In this document: positions 1 to 6,424 of the stretch, piece by piece | How positions within the stretch are numbered: the first letter of the stretch is position 1 | How the letters are laid out: every line of letters begins with the position of its first letter | Source of the DNA: Pseudomonadota bacterium | Lineage (GTDB): Bacteria > Pseudomonadota > Gammaproteobacteria > UBA5335 | Assembly (NCBI GenBank): GCA_021783685.1 | Contig: JAJXTQ010000122.1 | Coordinates: 1 to 6,424, forward strand | Length of the DNA: 6,424 nt | Direction of reading: 5' to 3' | Translations under genes and position numbers: made by a program | The notes under the pieces: generated by a model | The model's input: only the letters and a program-made list of their open reading frames with translations | Told to the model about the DNA's origin: nothing | Database searches by the model: none

Positions 1-945
<945 letters not shown>

Positions 946-1203
946 TCAGTCCGCGAGGATGCTGACGAACTTGCGACTATGGGGCCCCTTGACTTCGAAC
1001 ACCACGCGGCCATCGGCCTTGGCGAAGAGCGTATGGTCCTTGCCGCAGCCGACGTTCACGCCGGGATGAAACTTGGTGCCACGCTGGCGCACCAGGATGT
1101 GGCCCGCGATGACCTGTTCACCGCCGAAATGCTTCACACCGAGACGCTTGGAATGCGAATCGCGACCGTTGCGGGTGCTACCGCCTGCTTTCTTGTGTGC
1201 CAT
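946..1203 (-). CDS. rpmA: 50S ribosomal protein L27
   Basis: Large-subunit ribosomal protein whose flexible N-terminus reaches toward the peptidyl transferase centre. The 85-residue product has the same length as E. coli L27, begins [16 protein letters not shown] and carries the conserved core [21 protein letters not shown] and the later [10 protein letters not shown]. The N-terminus follows the starting Met directly with AHKKAGG, so there is no sign of the cleaved leader found in some Firmicutes. It starts 46 bases after the rplU stop, with a modest AGGT about 10 bases before the ATG, and is presumably transcribed together with rplU. An intrinsic terminator follows the stop. Confidence 0.98.
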   Translation of the reverse strand: MAHKKAGGSTRNGRDSHSKRLGVKHFGGEQVIAGHILVRQRGTKFHPGVNVGCGKDHTLFAKADGRVVFEVKGPHSRKFVSILAD

Positions 1204-1249
1204 GGATCGATACCTGCTCGCTTGACCCGAATACCGGAAGCCAGATCGC

Positions 1250-1564
1250 TCACGCGCCTTGGATGGCGGTGATCTCGACTTCCGTGAAGGATTGCCGATG
1301 CCCCTTGCGGCGCATGTAGTGCTTGCGGCGGCGGAACTTGACGATTTCGACCTTGTCGCCCTTGCCGTGACTGCGCACCGTCGCCGTCACCTTGCCGCCT
1401 TCGACGAAGGGGCGACCGACGGCGAGATTCTCGCCTTCGCCGATCAGCAACACCCGATCGAATTCGATCTGGCTGCCCGCCTCCGCGCACAGTTTTTCAA
1501 CGCGCAGGACTTCGCCCTGCTGCACCCGATATTGCTTGCCACCGGTATGGATCACCGCGTACAT
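1250..1564 (-). CDS. rplU: 50S ribosomal protein L21
   Basis: Large-subunit ribosomal protein that binds 23S rRNA, with help from L20 in known bacteria. The 104-residue product, close to the 103 of E. coli, begins [15 protein letters not shown], the family's N-terminal signature. It contains the basic segment [16 protein letters not shown] near residues 75-91 and ends in the usual TEVEITAI strand. A GGAG lies 10 bases before the ATG. It is the first gene of the rplU-rpmA unit and has a well-placed promoter 50-80 bases upstream. It is divergent from ispB, as in many gammaproteobacteria. Confidence 0.98.
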   Translation of the reverse strand: MYAVIHTGGKQYRVQQGEVLRVEKLCAEAGSQIEFDRVLLIGEGENLAVGRPFVEGGKVTATVRSHGKGDKVEIVKFRRRKHYMRRKGHRQSFTEVEITAIQGA

Positions 1565-1615
1565 TACTGACCGTCTCCGCAGGAGCCTGCAAGGCCCGAG
1601 TCACAAAGGTTGGAA

Positions 1616-1644
1616 AGTCTAACCCCGCCTCGAGAACAGGTCAA
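1616..1644 (-). promoter_or_regulatory. Sigma70-type promoter for rplU-rpmA
   Basis: On the minus strand a -35 TTGACC (1639-1644, 5 of 6 consensus bases) and a -10 TAGACT (1616-1621, 4 of 6) are separated by exactly 17 bases. Transcription would begin near 1608, giving a leader of about 45 bases. The leader includes a small GCAG-GCTC-CTGC hairpin just before the GGAG ribosome binding site. The match and spacing are seen directly; activity is inferred. Confidence 0.65.
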
Positions 1645-1656
1645 ACAGCACGTCCG

Positions 1657-1686
1657 TTGACAGTGGCCGCGGGCGGGGCCTGGCAT
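1657..1686 (+). promoter_or_regulatory. Candidate ispB promoter
   Basis: A perfect -35 hexamer TTGACA (1657-1662) is followed after 18 bases by TGGCAT (1681-1686), which has only 3 of 6 consensus -10 bases. It lies back to back with the rplU promoter, the two -35 boxes being 12 bases apart, and about 70 bases before the ispB start. The weak -10 makes this tentative. Confidence 0.38.
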
Positions 1687-1752
1687 CCGGCCACGATCCG
1701 CAAGACCCCCACCCGCCAGCCTCAGACGTCAGGCACAAGACGGAACGCATCC

Positions 1753-2730
1753 ATGCACAATCTCGAGATGACGGATATCCTGGGGCCGATCGGGCACGAC
1801 ATGCAGCGCATGGACGCCGTGCTCAGGCGCAGCACAGGCTCGATCGTCCCCCTGGTCGGCGAAATCAACCAGCATATCGTCGGCGGCGGCGGCAAGCGCC
1901 TGCGGCCCGCCGTCCTGCTGCTGGCGGCGCGCGCTTGCGGCTATGACGGCGACGAGCATCTGCGGCTCGCGGCGGCCGTCGAAGCCGTGCACACGGCCAC
2001 GCTGCTGCACGATGACGTCGTCGACCGCTCGCGGCTCCGTCGCGGCCGCCCGACCGCCAATCAGGTCTGGGGCAACGAAGCCAGCGTGCTGGTCGGCGAC
2101 TTCATGTATTCACGTGCCACGCAGATGATCGTGGAGAGCGAGCGAATCGACATCGTGGCCGTGCTGTCCACCGCGGCCAACGACATCGCCGAAGGCGAGG
2201 TGGTCCAGCTCAGCAACCGCCACAATCCAGGCCTTACGGAACAGCAGTACTTCGACGTCATCCGCAACAAGACCGCGCGCCTGTTCGAGGCCAGCGCCCA
2301 GGCGGGCGCGCTGATCGCCCATGCGCCCAAGGCCCGTGAACGCGCGCTGGCGCGCTTCGGCGTGCACCTTGGCAATGCCTTTCAGCTCATCGATGACGCG
2401 CTCGATTTCGCCGGCTCGGTCGATGCCATCGGGAAAAACCTGGGAGACGACCTCGCCGACGGCAAAGCCACGCTGCCGCTCATCCACGCCATGCGCGAGG
2501 CTCCGCCAGAACAGGCCGAATGTATCCGTCATGCACTCCGCAAGGGCAGTCTCGAGCGCCTGCCCGACATTCTCGCCGCGATTGAATCGACGGGCGCCAT
2601 CGAATACACTGCACGGCTTGCAGCTCATGAAAGCGAGCAGGCCATCGATGCGCTGTCGGCGCTGGATGAATCGCCATTTCGCGCATCGCTTGCAGCGCTG
2701 GCCCGCTTCGCGGTTCAGCGTGATCGCTAG
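1753..2730 (+). CDS. ispB: Octaprenyl (long-chain polyprenyl) diphosphate synthase
   Basis: Trans-prenyltransferase that elongates farnesyl diphosphate with isopentenyl diphosphate to make the side chain of ubiquinone/menaquinone. The start at MHNLEMTD gives 325 residues, matching the 323 of E. coli IspB; the frame stays open upstream to 1657, but those 32 codons look unlike protein of this family. MTDILGP at 1768 is an alternative start. Visible features are GGGGKRLRP at 44-52, the first aspartate-rich motif DDVVD at 87-91 in HTATLLHDDVVD, RRGRPTAN at 96-103, GDF at 115-117, KTARLFEA at 173-180 and the second motif DDALD at 214-218. The small residue Ala82, five positions before the first motif, fits a long-chain enzyme. 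The product ends AVQRDR, as in E. coli. The exact chain length (C40 or other) cannot be read from the sequence. It is divergent from rplU, with tRNA-Pro following after 19 bases. Confidence 0.95.
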   Translation: MHNLEMTDILGPIGHDMQRMDAVLRRSTGSIVPLVGEINQHIVGGGGKRLRPAVLLLAARACGYDGDEHLRLAAAVEAVHTATLLHDDVVDRSRLRRGRPTANQVWGNEASVLVGDFMYSRATQMIVESERIDIVAVLSTAANDIAEGEVVQLSNRHNPGLTEQQYFDVIRNKTARLFEASAQAGALIAHAPKARERALARFGVHLGNAFQLIDDALDFAGSVDAIGKNLGDDLADGKATLPLIHAMREAPPEQAECIRHALRKGSLERLPDILAAIESTGAIEYTARLAAHESEQAIDALSALDESPFRASLAALARFAVQRDR

Positions 2731-2749
2731 CTGCAGGTAGCGGCAAATT

Positions 2750-2826
2750 CGGGGTGTAGCTCAGCTTGGTAGAGCGCTGCTTTCGGGAAGCAGAGGTCGT
2801 AGGTTCGAATCCTGTCACCCCGACCA
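2750..2826 (+). tRNA. tRNA-Pro (anticodon CGG)
   Basis: A complete 77-base cloverleaf with encoded CCA. The acceptor stem CGGGGTG pairs fully with CACCCCG, followed by A73 and CCA. The D arm is GCTC/GAGC, the anticodon stem CTGCT/AGCAG encloses TTCGGGA with CGG at 2784-2786, and the T arm is GTAGG/CCTGT around TTCGAAT. The C1-G72 pair, G37 and a CGG anticodon match E. coli proK, which reads the proline codon CCG, common in high-GC genomes. It starts 19 bases after the ispB stop with no convincing promoter of its own, so it may be processed from an ispB transcript. No T-tract terminator follows it. Confidence 0.96.
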
Positions 2827-2832
2827 CATGAT

Positions 2833-3126
2833 TCAATGACGGCGACGATCCGCGTCGCATCCCGCCGTCTCCCGCGTCGTCGCGGCCTTCGCTGGCGGCA
2901 CCGGGTCGAAACCCCATCCACCCCACGGATGACAGCGCATCAAGCGCCGCACGGCATAGCCGCTCCCGCGCCATGGCCCGTGATGCCGCAATGCCTCGAG
3001 GGCGTAAGCAGAGCAGGTGGGGGTGTAGCGGCAGCGGGGCGCCAGATAGGGCGACGCCGCCACCCGGTACAACCGCACCAGCGCGACAAGGGCGTGCAGC
3101 ACGCCGCGTTCCAATGCTCGCATCAT
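2833..3126 (-). CDS. yidD: Membrane protein insertion efficiency factor YidD
   Basis: Small membrane-associated protein thought to help YidC insert proteins into the inner membrane. The 97-residue product has an N-terminal amphipathic/hydrophobic segment (about 8-30) followed by the family core [17 protein letters not shown] at 30-46, then [25 protein letters not shown] at about 54-78 (quoted in shortened form: [10 protein letters not shown]...DPVPP). The three conserved cysteines are C32, C38 and C65. The 19 residues after DPVPP are a variable tail. Two ATG codons lie in tandem at 3126 and 3123, with GAGG 6 or 9 bases upstream. The gene is convergent with tRNA-Pro (6 bases apart) and divergent from znuA. 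It is usually found between rnpA and yidC, so this position is displaced. Family assignment is firm. Confidence 0.92.
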   Translation of the reverse strand: MMRALERGVLHALVALVRLYRVAASPYLAPRCRYTPTCSAYALEALRHHGPWRGSGYAVRRLMRCHPWGGWGFDPVPPAKAATTRETAGCDADRRRH

Positions 3127-3169
3127 TCCATGCCTCGTCCGTCGCCCGCTGGTTCAGCGCAGCCGAACT

Positions 3170-3192
3170 GAAACGTTATACCATTACGGCGA
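3170..3192. promoter_or_regulatory. Candidate Zur box in the yidD-znuA divergent region
   Basis: GAAACGTTATA (3170-3180) matches 10 of 11 bases of the left half of the enterobacterial Zur operator (GAAATGTTATA, from memory). The core GTTATACCATTAC (3175-3187) keeps 10 of 12 bases of the GTTATA-n-TATAAC dyad, while the outer right half is poor. It overlaps a plus-strand -10 candidate TATACC (3177-3182), with a weak -35 TTCAGC 18 bases upstream, as expected for a repressor site. The zur gene at the end of the operon supports the call. Binding is inferred. Confidence 0.62.
3175..3183 (-). promoter_or_regulatory. Extended -10 promoter element facing yidD
   Basis: Read on the minus strand, the sequence TGGTATAAC is an extended -10 element (TGnTATAAT type) with 5 of 6 hexamer bases. 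No good -35 lies upstream, which is usual for extended -10 promoters. Transcription would start near 3168, about 40 bases before the yidD start. It is embedded in the candidate Zur box, so it could be repressed with znuA, or the resemblance could be a by-product of the AT-rich operator. Confidence 0.42.
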
Positions 3193-4088
3193 TGAATGCC
3201 CTCATTTCGCCCAGACAGGCCAAGACCGTGAAACGCCGGGCTCTCTTGCTGCTGTGCCTGCTGGCCTGCCATCCGGCCGTCCTTGCGGCGCCTGCGCTGC
3301 GCGTTGCGGTCGGCGTCCCCGTGTTGCAGACCTTCGTGCAGCGCATCGGGGGCGAACGCGTCGAGACGCTCATCCTGCAGGGCAGCGGTGATCCCCACGC
3401 CTTCGAGCCTTCAGGGCGGCAAATCGCTGCGCTGGCCGATGCACGGCTCTACATTCTGGCGGGACTGCCCTTCGAGTCCGCCTGGTTGCCCCGCCTGCAG
3501 GCCATCCATCCCGGGCTGATGGTCATGGATCTGCGCCGGGCGGTGCCCATCCGTCCCCTCGACGATCCCGGGCCGACCCGCGGCGACGCCGATCGGCCGG
3601 CCGATCCTCACGTGTGGACGGACCCGGCCGGCGCCTTGCGACTGGTCGATGCGATCCGGGACCAGCTGACAGCGCTCGACCCGGCGGGGCAGCCCTCCTA
3701 TGAAACGGCCAGCCGGCGGCTGCGCCGCGATCTGGAGGCGCTGGAAGCCGAGATCACACCGCTCCTCGCCCCGCAGCGCGGACGCGCGCTGCTGGTCTTC
3801 CACCCGGGCTGGGGCTATCTGGCCGACCACCATGGCTTGGTTCAGGTTCCGCTCGAGGTCGGCGGCCGTGAACCGGGCGCGCTGCAGTTGCAGCGGATCA
3901 TGGCCTTGGCCCGCAAGGAACGCGCCGGCGCCCTGTTCCTGCAGCCCGGCCATGGCGATCGCCTGGCCCGGCAGGTGGCCGGCGAATTGGGCATCCCCGT
4001 GGTCGTGGCCGATCCGTTGGCGGCGGACTACTTCGGCAATGTGCGCATCCTCGCGCGCGCGCTGGCCACGGCGTCCGTCGCGCCATGA
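3192..4088 (+). CDS. znuA: Zinc ABC transporter periplasmic binding protein ZnuA-like
   Basis: Periplasmic solute-binding protein of the cluster A-I (ZnuA/TroA) family, delivering zinc to ZnuBC. The 298-residue product starts with a signal peptide: basic KRR at 14-16, hydrophobic core at about 17-32, likely cleavage after the VLA or LAA near residue 32. The ligand-type histidines are H69 in GDPHAFEPS, H140 in DPHVW and H204 in FHPGWGY, with D274 in VVADPLA as the probable fourth ligand. The loop before DPHVW is Asp/Pro-rich, without the His-rich stretch of many ZnuA proteins. The ATG at 3192 overlaps the candidate operator and lacks a ribosome binding site. GTG at 3228 gives a compact 286-residue precursor starting (M)KRRALLLL, with AGG 8 bases upstream, and is a serious alternative. 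The stop overlaps znuC by ATGA. Zinc is inferred from zur; manganese is possible by family alone. Confidence 0.9.
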   Translation: MNALISPRQAKTVKRRALLLLCLLACHPAVLAAPALRVAVGVPVLQTFVQRIGGERVETLILQGSGDPHAFEPSGRQIAALADARLYILAGLPFESAWLPRLQAIHPGLMVMDLRRAVPIRPLDDPGPTRGDADRPADPHVWTDPAGALRLVDAIRDQLTALDPAGQPSYETASRRLRRDLEALEAEITPLLAPQRGRALLVFHPGWGYLADHHGLVQVPLEVGGREPGALQLQRIMALARKERAGALFLQPGHGDRLARQVAGELGIPVVVADPLAADYFGNVRILARALATASVAP

Positions 4089-4834
4089 CCGCGGCGGTGC
4101 GCATTCGCAACCTGCGGTTCGCCCATGCCGGCCAGCCGCCGGTCCTGAATGGCATCGACCTCGGCATCGCGCCCGGCGAATTTCTGGGCATCCTGGGACC
4201 GAACGGCGCCGGCAAGAGCAGCCTGATCCAGTTGATGGCGGGCGTACTTCGCCCCGATGCCGGCACGATCGAGATTCTGGGCCGTCCGGTGCGGGAGATG
4301 CGCCATCGCGTCGGGTACATGCCGCAGCACGCCCCGCACGTCCGGCACATGCCGATCACCGTGTCTGCGCTGGCGCAACTGGGATGCCTGCAGGGCTGGC
4401 GGCCGTTGGGGCGCAGCCGCGCGATCGAGCGCACCCGCGCCGCGGCCGCGCTGGCCCAGACCGAGCTTGCCGAACTGGCGCCCCGCCTGCTGCGCGAGTT
4501 GTCCGGCGGCGAACTGCAGCGCGCCCTGCTGGCGCGCGCCCTGGTCGCCGATCCTGCGGTGTTGCTTCTGGATGAGCCCACGGCGCATATCGATCCGGCA
4601 GCGGAGAGCCGGATCTGGGCCCTGCTGCGCCGCATGACGCCGGCGCGGACGGTGGTGGTCGTGTCGCATGATCCCGCGTTGCTGGCCCGACATGCCGATC
4701 GCATTGCGCTGCTCAACGGCACGCTGCGCGTGCTTGCGGCCGATGCCCTGGACGCCGCGGCGCTGCAGTGGGCCTACAGCCGCCATCCGGAGCTGCATGC
4801 CGCCGCGGCTGCGCGACGAGAAGCCGCCGGATGA
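4085..4834 (+). CDS. znuC: Zinc ABC transporter ATP-binding protein ZnuC
   Basis: Cytoplasmic ATPase that powers zinc import through ZnuB. All ABC motifs are present in the 249-residue product: Walker A GPNGAGKSS at 38-46, Q-loop Q81 in YMPQHAPHVRHMPITV, signature LSGGELQRALLARAL at 139-153, Walker B VLLLDE at 159-164, D-loop AHID at 167-170 and switch histidine H195 in VSHD. The segment after the Q-loop (RHMPITV) resembles the FPLTV type of metal-import ATPases of this cluster. The ATG overlaps the znuA stop and its own stop overlaps the znuB start, both as ATGA, which implies translational coupling. Its place in one operon with the binding protein, permease and zur gives the substrate; the protein alone would only say metal importer. 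Confidence 0.93.
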   Translation: MTAAVRIRNLRFAHAGQPPVLNGIDLGIAPGEFLGILGPNGAGKSSLIQLMAGVLRPDAGTIEILGRPVREMRHRVGYMPQHAPHVRHMPITVSALAQLGCLQGWRPLGRSRAIERTRAAAALAQTELAELAPRLLRELSGGELQRALLARALVADPAVLLLDEPTAHIDPAAESRIWALLRRMTPARTVVVVSHDPALLARHADRIALLNGTLRVLAADALDAAALQWAYSRHPELHAAAAARREAAG

Positions 4835-5667
4835 GCGCCTTCGTCGACGCCCTGCTCGGCCAGCCCTTCCTGCAGCGGGCGCTGGTCGCGGGTGTGCTCG
4901 CCAGCCTGGGCTGTGGCCTCATCGGACCGTGGGTGCTGATCCGGCGCATGAGCCATCTGGCCGGCGGCATCGCCCATGCGGTCCTCGGCGGCATGGGCAT
5001 CGCCTTCTTTCTGGGCGCCTCGCCGTTGCTGGGCGCGGCACTGGCGGCGCTGGTGGTCGCGCTGCTGATCGGCCTCATCCATCTGTACTGGGAGACCCAG
5101 GAGGACGTCCTCACCGGCGCGCTGTGGTCGATCGGCATGGCCGTGGGCCTGTTGTTCATCCATGGCACACCCGGCGCGGGCGCCGACCTCATGAGTTATC
5201 TGTTCGGCAACATCCTCCTGGTCAGCGGCAAGGATCTGCTGTTCATGCTGCTGATCGACCTCCTCGTTCTCGGGGTGGTGGGTCTGCTGCATCGTCATTT
5301 CCTGGCGATCAGCCTGGATGAGGACTTTGCCCGCTCGCGGGGGGTGCCGGTGGCGCTCGTCTATCTGATCCTCCTGACGCTGGTCGCACTGACCGTGGTG
5401 TTGCTGATCCGGGTCGCGGGCCTGATCCTGGTGATGGCCCTGATCACCTTGCCGGCCGCGGCCTCCAGCCTGTTCGCCCGGTCCATCGCAGCGCTGACGC
5501 TGGGTGCCACGGTCATCGCGATCACCTGCACCACGGCCGGCCTGGCCCTGTCCTATGCGCCCGACTGGCCCGCCGGCCCCACCATCATTCTGGTCTGTGC
5601 ACTCGTCTACGGGCTTGCCCTGATCGCCACCACCCTGCAACGCCGCGTCATACCTTCCGGGAGCTGA
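4831..5667 (+). CDS. znuB: Zinc ABC transporter permease ZnuB
   Basis: Inner-membrane permease of the ABC-3 family that forms the zinc channel with ZnuC. The 278-residue product is strongly hydrophobic, with about eight membrane segments: roughly 15-36, 50-62, 64-85, 94-112, 136-153, 174-197, 198-216 and 222-268 (the last probably two helices). Typical family segments are MSHLAGGIAHAVLGGMG at about 40-56, the WETQEDVLTGALWS stretch at 87-100 and the cytoplasmic ISLDEDFARSRGVPV at 160-174, the coupling region of this family. The start at 4831 was chosen because its ATG overlaps the znuC stop; the frame is open 21 codons further, but that extension is arginine-rich and unlike the family. zur follows after 4 bases. 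Confidence 0.93.
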   Translation: MSAFVDALLGQPFLQRALVAGVLASLGCGLIGPWVLIRRMSHLAGGIAHAVLGGMGIAFFLGASPLLGAALAALVVALLIGLIHLYWETQEDVLTGALWSIGMAVGLLFIHGTPGAGADLMSYLFGNILLVSGKDLLFMLLIDLLVLGVVGLLHRHFLAISLDEDFARSRGVPVALVYLILLTLVALTVVLLIRVAGLILVMALITLPAAASSLFARSIAALTLGATVIAITCTTAGLALSYAPDWPAGPTIILVCALVYGLALIATTLQRRVIPSGS

Positions 5668-5671
5668 TGCC

Positions 5672-6232
5672 ATGTCCGCCGCACGCATTCTCGGCGCCCC
5701 GGCCGGCGCCCGACACGATCATCGTCATTGCGTGGGACAGGCGCTGGCCGAAGCCGAACGTGCCTGCCGGCAGCAAGGGCTGCGCCTGACCCCCATCCGG
5801 CGTCAGGTGCTGGAACTCATCTGGCAGGATCATCAGCCGGTCAAGGCCTATGATCTGATCGATGCCCTGCGGGATCGCGGCCTCCGGACCGGACCGCCGA
5901 CCGTCTATCGCGCGCTCGATTTCCTCCTCCAGGCCGGTTTCATCCATCGTCTCGACACCGTCAACGCCTTTGTCGGCTGCGGGGCCCATGGCCGACCGCA
6001 TGCCGGGATGTTCCTCATCTGCCGGGCCTGCGGCGCCGTCCTGGAACTCGATGCCCCCAGCCCCATCCGCCTCATCGGCGTCGAAGCGGATCGGATGGGA
6101 TTCGAACTCGTGACCCAGGCAGTCGAAATTCTGGGTCACTGCAGTCGCTGCCGCGCGGCAGGCAAGGCCGTCGACGCGCGCGGTCCCGCAGCCCGTGAAC
6201 CCACCCGTCCGGTCGACCCCGAGCCGGCTTGA
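5672..6232 (+). CDS. zur: Zinc uptake regulator Zur (Fur family)
   Basis: Zinc-responsive repressor that in its zinc-loaded form blocks zinc-uptake genes. The 186-residue product (E. coli Zur 171) has a winged-helix N-domain with the DNA-reading segment GPPTVYRALDFLLQAGFIHRL at about 74-94 (core PTVYRALDFLL), nearly identical to E. coli Zur. By comparison with E. coli, regulatory zinc ligands are H92, C103, H110 and E125, and the structural site is C117, C120, C157 and C160. The N-terminus carries an extra HDHRHC at 15-20, and the C-terminus ends in a 26-residue Arg/Pro-rich tail without cysteine. GGAG lies 8 bases before the ATG. As last gene of the znu operon it is probably autoregulated through the box before znuA. 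Ligand assignments are by alignment from memory. Confidence 0.94.
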   Translation: MSAARILGAPAGARHDHRHCVGQALAEAERACRQQGLRLTPIRRQVLELIWQDHQPVKAYDLIDALRDRGLRTGPPTVYRALDFLLQAGFIHRLDTVNAFVGCGAHGRPHAGMFLICRACGAVLELDAPSPIRLIGVEADRMGFELVTQAVEILGHCSRCRAAGKAVDARGPAAREPTRPVDPEPA

Positions 6233-6303
6233 TCCCGCCTGCCCGCGCGGCTGCATGGCGTCGACGCGCCCCGCTGCCATGGATGCCGGGTGGCCGCCTG
6301 CGG

Positions 6304-6309
6304 TAAAGT
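6304..6309 (+). promoter_or_regulatory. Candidate -10 element for panB
   Basis: TAAAGT in the AT-richer spot GGTAAAGTTG matches 4 of 6 consensus -10 bases and stands out in a very GC-rich gap. Start of transcription would be near 6316, about 28 bases before the panB ATG. There is no recognisable -35 (GGATGC at 17 bases). The gap 6233-6343 holds no intrinsic terminator with a T-tract after zur, so read-through from the znu operon is also possible. Confidence 0.33.
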
Positions 6310-6343
6310 TGTCCCCTCTTCACTCGCCGAGACCGTATGCCTG

Positions 6344-6424
6344 ATGTACAGCGGTGATCATGCCTCCGCTCCTTCCGTCACTCTCGATACCCTGCGGCGC
6401 ATGAAGGCAGCGGGCGAGAAGATC
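6344..6424 (+). CDS. panB: 3-methyl-2-oxobutanoate hydroxymethyltransferase PanB (5' end only)
   Basis: First enzyme committed to pantothenate: adds a hydroxymethyl group from methylenetetrahydrofolate to alpha-ketoisovalerate to give ketopantoate. Only 27 codons are in the window. The visible segment SVTLDTLRRMKAAGEKI matches the start of PanB proteins, where a VTL..L..MK..GEKI stretch precedes the first strand of the barrel; catalytic residues lie beyond the edge. The ATG at 6344 opens the frame with MYSGDHAS; the purine-rich GAGA lies 11 bases upstream. A second ATG 7 bases earlier is out of frame. With so little sequence, the call rests on this N-terminal pattern alone. Confidence 0.78.
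   Translation, partial: MYSGDHASAPSVTLDTLRRMKAAGEKI

Noticed and set aside
1565..1615. A structured L21 autoregulatory leader before rplU
   Set aside because: The leader is only about 45 bases and shows one 4-bp hairpin; too little to support a regulatory RNA call.
2750..2826. tRNA-Pro as attachment site of an integrated island carrying yidD and znu genes
   Set aside because: No integrase, no duplicated tRNA end is seen downstream within the window, and the neighbouring genes have core-type functions and similar composition.
2838..2869. Inverted repeat GACGGCG/CGCCGTC after tRNA-Pro as a terminator
   Set aside because: It lies inside the yidD coding region, has an 18-base loop and no T-tract on either strand.
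2973..3191. N-terminal extension of the znuA frame by 73 codons
   Set aside because: It overlaps yidD on the other strand, looks unlike protein and would bury the signal peptide inside the protein.
4774..5688. A 304-codon minus-strand open frame over znuB, rich in Gln, Asp, Arg and Gly
   Set aside because: It is the antisense of a clear permease; the polar low-complexity composition is what the complement of hydrophobic codons gives in high-GC DNA.
6254..6281. Inverted repeat CATGGC/GCCATG after zur, enclosing the palindrome GCGTCGACGC
   Set aside because: Six base pairs with a 16-base loop and no T-tract; expected by chance in such GC-rich DNA, so not called a terminator or operator.

Overview
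The window reads as ordinary chromosomal DNA of a high-GC gammaproteobacterium. All recognisable genes are housekeeping or metal-homeostasis genes, and their closest matches by eye are gammaproteobacterial (IspB, Obg, Zur and PanB types). The order obgE-rpmA-rplU divergent from ispB, followed by a tRNA-Pro gene, is a familiar arrangement in that class. The genus cannot be named from this stretch. No mobile element, CRISPR array or phage gene is visible. No gene-free stretch exceeds 300 bases; the longest gaps are the 188-base divergent region before ispB and the 111 bases before panB.

Left part (1-1752, minus strand): the ribosome-linked cluster rplU (L21), rpmA (L27) and obgE (Obg GTPase, cut by the window edge after its NKAD motif). 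A good sigma70-type promoter precedes rplU. A strong intrinsic terminator lies between rpmA and obgE, so obgE probably depends on read-through or on a promoter not recognised here.

Middle part (1753-3126): ispB (long-chain polyprenyl diphosphate synthase for the quinone side chain) on the plus strand, a tRNA-Pro(CGG) gene 19 bases after it, then a convergent minus-strand yidD (membrane insertion efficiency factor), away from its usual rnpA/yidC neighbourhood.

Right part (3170-6232, plus strand): a compact zinc-uptake operon, znuA-znuC-znuB-zur. The transporter genes overlap by ATGA, and zur starts 4 bases after the znuB stop. A Zur-box-like sequence sits directly before znuA, so the operon probably encodes its own repressor and is autoregulated by zinc. 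The same site overlaps an extended -10 promoter facing yidD. The window ends with the first 27 codons of panB (ketopantoate hydroxymethyltransferase, pantothenate/CoA synthesis).

I found no clearly new system. The points most worth a second look are the shared Zur box between yidD and znuA, the terminator and switch-like hairpins before obgE, and the unusual metal-site details of ZnuA and Zur.
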